A stretch of DNA of 10,028 nucleotides from Desulfobacteraceae bacterium. Lineage in GTDB: Bacteria; Desulfobacterota; Desulfobacteria; Desulfobacterales; Desulfosalsimonadaceae. Below are positions 7,011 through 10,028 of this stretch, piece after piece (the first letter of the stretch is position 1; every line of letters begins with the position of its first letter). Below the pieces are notes generated by a model that saw only the letters and a program-made list of their open reading frames with translations, did no database searches and was not told the origin of the DNA. Location: NCBI GenBank assembly GCA_007131845.1, contig SLPT01000270.1, positions 1 through 10,028 of the forward strand, written 5' to 3'. The position numbers and the translations under genes were made by a program.

Positions 7011-7065
7011 GGGGTCAAGTCCAGTCTTATCTTTGTAAAAAATCGACAGTGCATCGATTTTTTAC
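7011..7065. repeat. REP-like motif followed by a 12-bp-arm palindrome
   Basis: GGGGTCAAGTCCAGTCTTAT (7011-7030) resembles the GGGGTCAAGTCTTATCTTTG-type sequences often seen around REP-associated Y1 transposase genes; this is recalled knowledge, not a search. It runs into a perfect inverted repeat, GTAAAAAATCGA (7035-7046) and TCGATTTTTTAC (7054-7065), with the 7-base loop CAGTGCA. The T-rich right arm could act as a weak terminator on the plus strand, but the stem is A/T-rich and no gene ends just before it. No transposase gene is adjacent, so this would be an orphan or relic. Confidence 0.5.
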
Positions 7066-7096
7066 GCTTGGTAGCCGAAAAGGTTGTTGCAAAGGT

Positions 7097-7124
7097 TTGA
7101 CATCCTTTTTTTTGAAAATATACT
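7097..7124 (+). promoter_or_regulatory. Sigma70-like promoter ahead of the structured leader
   Basis: A consensus TTGACA at 7097-7102 is separated by 16 bases from TATACT at 7119-7124. This is the best promoter match in the window. It would start RNA near 7131, leaving a leader of about 280 bases before the outer-membrane protein gene. A long leader fits the structured element described next. Confidence 0.55.
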
Positions 7125-7125
7125 T

Positions 7126-7238
7126 AAATATATGACAAAGCCAAACCAATCGTGAGGTTGAGGCGGCAAGTTTCGGGGCTTACCGACACCTGTTTTCGCT
7201 GCACTTTGACTTCAAGACGGCCGGGCTGCCATATATTT
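7126..7238 (+). ncRNA. Candidate riboswitch leader, GEMM-I (cyclic-di-GMP)-like
   Basis: The outer arms AAATATATG (7126-7134) and CATATATTT (7230-7238) are perfect complements and would close the element. Inside, GCCAAACC is followed by a CAATC/GGTTG stem capped by the GNRA loop GTGA. Then come GGCGGCAAGTTTCGGGGCTT and, near the 3' end, AAGACGGCCGGGCTGCC. This order echoes the GEMM-I aptamer: GGCAAACC, a GNRA-capped stem, GACGCAAAGCCACGGGTCT, and GATAGCCGGGTTGCC. Against it, the GCAAAGCC block is degenerate and the usual GGC/GCC pairing is not kept at the aligned position. The predicted RNA start (~7131) would also clip part of the closing stem. It may be a divergent or decayed cyclic-dinucleotide riboswitch, or a different structured RNA. 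Position between promoter and gene supports a cis-regulatory role. Confidence 0.45.
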
Positions 7239-7298
7239 TAATTAGTTCGTCTTTTTTGAAATTCATTTACGTGCCTGTAGAGACTATCTAGTGAAGGC

Positions 7299-7409
7299 TC
7301 TCCCTATGCCGGATATACACCTGAAGCAAGAAAGCAGAGGAAGACGGCATGGATATAATGGTCATGCCGGATCGAGTTAAGTTTTAAACGAAAGTAAATG
7401 ACAGGGAGG
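7299..7409 (+). promoter_or_regulatory. Leader segments able to form alternative pairings before the outer-membrane gene
   Basis: CTCCCT (7300-7305) is exactly complementary to AGGGAG (7403-7408), the Shine-Dalgarno region of the next gene. ATGCCG (7306-7311) and CATGCCG (7363-7369) are both complementary to CGGCAT(G) (7345-7351), so two hairpins would compete for the same middle segment. Mutually exclusive pairing plus a possible anti-Shine-Dalgarno is what a riboswitch expression platform would need. A T6 run (7252-7257) follows the aptamer-like part but has no hairpin directly before it, so translation control is likelier than termination. These are short complementarities and could be chance. 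Confidence 0.35.
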
Positions 7410-7413
7410 TAAA

Positions 7414-8055
7414 ATGAAAAAAACTATTGTAGTTTTATTGGTGGTATTATTTTTCGCTGCACCGGCAAATGCCCAGATGGCCGGTTTACCAATTGCCGAC
7501 AGTGCTGTTCCTCTTGAAGCCGAAATGAAAAGAGTGGGTGCTGGATTTGTTATCGGTGATGATTTTAACATGTTTGGCGGCCGTTTTTCTTACGGACTGG
7601 CAGACGATATTTCCGTATTCGGCGATTTTGGCGTGGTTGACCCCGATAGCGGCGATGCAGGTTGGGGAATACAAATTGGTGGTTTGTATGGGATTCCGAC
7701 GGGGAATTCTCCTTTAGATCTTGCTGCAAGGGGAACTTTTGGATATGCAAGCCTTGATCAAAAATTTCGCGTTTTCGACCCTTCCACAGGAACAACCACC
7801 AGTCAGACGTTCAGCATAGACATCATTACGAGTAACATTGGCGCTCTTGTCAGCACAGATATTGATATGATGACGTTATACGGATACCTTGGCTTTAATT
7901 ATTCTCGAATTAGCAATGGCGGGTCGGATTCGGAGATCGATCCGGCAGTCGGCGGAGGCGCACTTTTCCATGCAAGCGAACGGGTTTCTATATATGCAGA
8001 ATTAATGCATATTGATGATATATGGCTCGGGTTTGGTCTCCGGTACGCATTTTAA
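7414..8055 (+). CDS. Outer-membrane beta-barrel protein
   Basis: The 213-residue product has a classical signal peptide: MKK, a hydrophobic core, then APANA with predicted cleavage after Ala20. The mature part alternates aromatic/hydrophobic and polar residues in short strands separated by Gly/Asp/Ser-rich turns, and it ends LRYAF. A terminal aromatic residue is the usual outer-membrane barrel assembly signal. Length and pattern suit a small 8-strand-type barrel (OmpA/OmpW/opacity-like in architecture), but no specific family is recognised and its cargo or role is unknown. The ATG at 7414 has GGGAGG four bases upstream, a strong and closely spaced site. The gene follows a long leader with a good promoter and a riboswitch-like structure, so its expression may respond to a small molecule such as a cyclic dinucleotide. 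Confidence 0.8.
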   Translation: MKKTIVVLLVVLFFAAPANAQMAGLPIADSAVPLEAEMKRVGAGFVIGDDFNMFGGRFSYGLADDISVFGDFGVVDPDSGDAGWGIQIGGLYGIPTGNSPLDLAARGTFGYASLDQKFRVFDPSTGTTTSQTFSIDIITSNIGALVSTDIDMMTLYGYLGFNYSRISNGGSDSEIDPAVGGGALFHASERVSIYAELMHIDDIWLGFGLRYAF

Positions 8056-8065
8056 ATTTTTCTGA

Positions 8066-8320
8066 CTATGCTATTGCAAGCATCCTACACCGAGGTCGTC
8101 TCTGAATATCGATACTCGAGGCAAACTAAAGATTATTGGCGACAAAGCCTATGACAGCGATCTCATTGATAGTCGAATTCTTGTGAGATGGGTTCCAATC
8201 AATCGTCAGTGCCGGTTGATTGGAACCCGGCCGGGATCGCCCGTTACCGGCAGGATCAATAAGTGCGGCAGGGAGAGCTTTTTCGGATCGCGGAATTGGG
8301 GCAGGCCGATTACTTTGTCG
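8066..8320 (+). pseudogene. Decayed IS5-family transposase fragment
   Basis: In one plus frame, starting just after the outer-membrane gene, the translation contains KLKIIGDKAYDSDLID. This is the hallmark around the second catalytic Asp of IS5-type (DDE) transposases, usually written LIGDKAYDSDPLD. Farther on, GRESFFGSRNWGRPIT looks like a degraded form of the C-terminal ERxFxWLxNFRRLxT region holding the catalytic Glu. The sequence between them has been replaced or scrambled and contains a large hairpin (8190-8228). The N-terminal half is absent and no terminal inverted repeats were found. The frame runs on to TAA at 8342-8344, overlapping the end of the cysteine desulfurase gene, but homology appears to stop earlier. 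It is a dead relic of an insertion sequence. Confidence 0.65.
8190..8228. repeat. Strong hairpin inside the transposase relic
   Basis: GGGTTCCAATCAA (8190-8202) and TTGATTGGAACCC (8216-8228) are perfect inverted complements. The stem can extend inward by three more pairs (one G-U), leaving the loop TCAGTGC. A 13-16-bp stem is not expected in transposase coding sequence and coincides with the point where homology is lost. It might be an inserted palindrome or serve as a bidirectional terminator between the converging outer-membrane and desulfurase genes, although no T-run follows it. Confidence 0.65.
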
Positions 8321-8321
8321 C

Positions 8322-9464
8322 TCAAAGCCGGCAGAGTTGTGTAACAGCATTGAAAACCGATGCAATGGCTCGATCCACGTCTGCTTCGGTCGTCATCCGG
8401 CCAACGCTGAAACGGATGGTGCCCTTTGCCCATACTTCGGCAACCTGCATGGCAACCAGTACATGGGACATATCCACGCCATCCGAATGGCAGGCAGCGC
8501 CTGCAGATGCCGATACATCCAGCCCTATCTCCTCTAAAATCCGGTTAGCCTCCAGGCCGCGAAATGAAATATTGAGGGTGTTAGGCAGCCGGTCTTTAGG
8601 ATGACCGTTTAGGCATATATTGACGCCGCAATTTTTGATGCCTTCATGCAAACGGTCACGAAGTGTCTGCATTTGCGACTGTAAAGCCTCTGCATCATTG
8701 ATTGCGATCTCGCACGCCTTGCCCAGCCCGGCAATATGGATTACATTTTCTGTGCCGGCCCGACGGCCGCTTTCCTGCCCTGCGCCATGAAAGAAAGGTG
8801 GCAGGGAAAGGCCGCGGCGTAAATAGAGCGCACCAACTCCTTTCGGCGCATACATCTTATGGCCGGCTATGGATACAAGGGATGCCCCCATAGTATCGAC
8901 ATTGGTTTCAATCTTGCCGGCGGATTGAGCCGCGTCCGTATGAAATACAATGCCGTAGTGACGGGCCACTTCACCAATCTCGGAAACGGGCTGGATGCTT
9001 CCGGTCTCGTTGTTGGCATGCATGATGGTGATCAGTATGGTTTCCGGCCGAATGGCGGCCGCCACATCCGCAGGTCGTACGCACCCATTACCATCTACCG
9101 GCAGATAAGTGGTCTCTATCCCTTCCGTTTCCAGGAATGCACAGACTGAAAGCACAGCGGGGTGTTCGATCGCAGATGTAATGATATGGTTGCCTTTGCC
9201 CCCAAAGGTCCGGGCAACCCCAATAATGGCATGGTTATTGGACTCGGTTCCGCCACTGGTAAAGACAACCTCATCGGCATGGCAATGCAAAAGCGAGGCG
9301 ACTTGTTCACGCGCATTCGAAACCGCCCGTCGTGGAATAACACCATGAAGGTGGGAACTGGAGGGGTTGCCAAACGCCTCTTCCATAAAAGGGCGCATTG
9401 CATCCGTTACTTCAGGTATAAGCGGGGTGGTGGCATTGTAATCCAAATAAACGGGGTTTGCCAT
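8322..9464 (-). CDS. Cysteine desulfurase (NifS/IscS-like, PLP-dependent)
   Basis: The enzyme converts L-cysteine to alanine and transfers the sulfur as a persulfide for Fe-S cluster, thiamine or tRNA thiolation pathways in the cytoplasm. The 380-residue sequence shows the fold-type I aminotransferase landmarks: YLDYNATTP at the N-terminus, the cofactor phosphate loop GGTESNN (71-77), His101 (EHPA) for ring stacking, HTDAAQ with Asp177 and Gln180, and the PLP lysine Lys203 in GHKMYAPKG. The persulfide cysteine is Cys325 in SAGAACHSDG, followed by SHVL and the C-terminal GTIRFSVGRMTTEADVD. Length is typical. The ATG has AAAGGAGA upstream at a rather long spacing of about 11 bases. No iscU, iscR, suf or tusA-like gene is adjacent, so it is not in an isc or suf operon here, and its acceptor is unknown. 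The family call is secure; iscS or nifS cannot be chosen. Confidence 0.93.
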   Translation of the reverse strand: MANPVYLDYNATTPLIPEVTDAMRPFMEEAFGNPSSSHLHGVIPRRAVSNAREQVASLLHCHADEVVFTSGGTESNNHAIIGVARTFGGKGNHIITSAIEHPAVLSVCAFLETEGIETTYLPVDGNGCVRPADVAAAIRPETILITIMHANNETGSIQPVSEIGEVARHYGIVFHTDAAQSAGKIETNVDTMGASLVSIAGHKMYAPKGVGALYLRRGLSLPPFFHGAGQESGRRAGTENVIHIAGLGKACEIAINDAEALQSQMQTLRDRLHEGIKNCGVNICLNGHPKDRLPNTLNISFRGLEANRILEEIGLDVSASAGAACHSDGVDMSHVLVAMQVAEVWAKGTIRFSVGRMTTEADVDRAIASVFNAVTQLCRL

Positions 9465-9700
9465 ATTGCCACGAATCTCCTTTCAGACCAGCCACGACTT
9501 GCCTTTTTCAGATCCATTCCACGTCAATAGATAATACCGCATCTGGGCAGAAAATCAAACTTGACGACTTCATAAATGTCAATTCCTGTTGATCGGGCAA
9601 TTATAGCCGAGAAGGAATAAATAATCGTTCCATTTCGTGAAAGGCCGCATTGTGGGCGATAATCGGCATATCGCCGATGGTTCGTGGTTCCATGACAAAT
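9465..9700. other. Spacer upstream of the cysteine desulfurase
   Basis: The stretch should contain the desulfurase promoter, but no convincing hexamer pair was picked out. At 9561-9580, TTGACGACTTCATAAATGTC resembles the end of the ~120-bp repeat (TTGACGGCTTCGTAAAAAGTC) and may be a decayed terminus. A 60-codon minus frame overlaps the right part but lacks a ribosome binding site and competes with the better small frame at 9701-9817. Confidence 0.4.
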
Positions 9701-9817
9701 TCAAAAAAAGGCATTCCATGCGATAGCGGCCACCCAAAACGCCAACCGGATAATAAAAAGACCGATGATAATAACGAAAGCATACCTCAGGACACCGACG
9801 GGTTTTTCGGTTTGCAT
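9701..9817 (-). CDS. Candidate 38-residue single-pass membrane peptide
   Basis: From ATG (9815-9817) to TGA (9701-9703) a minus-strand frame encodes a peptide beginning MQTEKPVGVLRYAF. A long hydrophobic segment with a central Arg follows, ending AIAWNAFF. GGAG lies about six bases before the ATG. The same frame is open and protein-like upstream of the ATG (for example NPECFRVKHQLDTLTAGAP), back to the edge of the repeat at 9911, where an in-frame TAA appears inside the repeat. So this may be either a small membrane protein in its own right, possibly starting at GTG 9856, or the tail of a gene cut off by the repeat. No family was recognised. Confidence 0.4.
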   Translation of the reverse strand: MQTEKPVGVLRYAFVIIIGLFIIRLAFWVAAIAWNAFF

Positions 9818-9910
9818 AGGTGCTCCGGCTGTGAGGGTATCAAGTTGGTGCTTCACCCGGAAGCATTCCGGATTCCGCGGTACATGAAAGTCGCTGAGGA
9901 TCTCAAAATT

Positions 9911-10028
9911 GACGGCTTCGTAAAAAGTCCAATATCTGCGTTACGCGCGATTTCTCAGAATTTCACGTACGCCAGGTACGCTGCATTCTTCGAAATCGCG
10001 CAAGCCTTGATCTTGAACTTTTTACAAA
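9911..10028. repeat. Hairpin-forming dispersed repeat, copy 2 (cut by window end)
   Basis: This is a second copy of the element at 4840-4962, in the same orientation and about 95 percent identical by eye (about five substitutions, one single-base gap). Its terminal inverted complement is lost at the window edge. The central stem CGTAC-GCCAG-GTACG is perfect here, whereas copy 1 has one mismatch, which hints that the fold is kept under selection or is closer to the ancestral state. It directly abuts the open frame of the 38-residue candidate. Confidence 0.8.

Noticed and set aside
7035-7065. Rho-independent terminator
   Set aside because: The stem is A/T-rich with T's inside the arm rather than after a GC stem, and no gene ends just upstream; it fits a palindromic repeat better.
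9601-9783. 60-codon minus frame with PIIAHNAAFHEMERLF, faintly like an exonuclease motif
   Set aside because: It has no ribosome site, is out of frame with the better small membrane frame, and one motif-like word is not enough to claim an exonuclease.

Overview
This window looks like chromosomal DNA from a Gram-negative, probably anaerobic deltaproteobacterium, most likely of the Desulfobacterales type. The grounds are an HdrD/GlpC-type iron-sulfur protein with two CCG modules, a large hybrid PAS sensor kinase, a NifS-type cysteine desulfurase, long repeat-rich intergenic spaces and Shine-Dalgarno sites of the GGAG type. The taxonomic guess is an inference from gene style only; there is no rRNA or other marker.

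Layout. Bases 3-71 hold the last codons of a plus-strand gene that begins outside the window. Converging on it is a minus-strand gene (185-1327) for a 380-residue iron-sulfur oxidoreductase subunit. Next, also on the minus strand, is a 1033-residue hybrid histidine kinase (1455-4556; PAS-PAS-GAF-PAS-HisKA-HATPase-REC). A 680-base spacer carries a ~123-bp hairpin-forming dispersed repeat and a short gene remnant. It leads to a plus-strand AI-2E/PerM-family membrane protein (5236-6393). A roughly 1-kb poorly coding stretch follows. It holds a degenerate coding remnant, a 29-residue glycine-rich membrane peptide gene (6675-6764, minus), a pair of operator-like sites, a strong palindrome, a good sigma70-like promoter and a structured leader resembling a cyclic-di-GMP-I (GEMM) riboswitch. 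That leader precedes an outer-membrane beta-barrel protein gene (7414-8055). A decayed IS5-type transposase fragment interrupted by a strong hairpin (8066-8320) separates this gene from a minus-strand cysteine desulfurase (8322-9464). The right end has a candidate 38-residue membrane peptide gene (9701-9817, minus) and a second copy of the ~120-bp repeat, cut by the window edge.

How the genes fit together. There is no single operon. The genes look like independently expressed units, several of them signalling- or envelope-related: sensor kinase, membrane permease and outer-membrane protein with a possible second-messenger-responsive leader. The iron-sulfur protein and the cysteine desulfurase are linked only in that the latter supplies sulfur for Fe-S clusters generally. 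The most distinctive content is non-coding: two repeat families (the ~120-bp hairpin element and a 29-33-bp motif present three times), the candidate riboswitch leader, and two large palindromes that share a central sequence. No defence system, CRISPR array, complete mobile element, tRNA or rRNA was seen.
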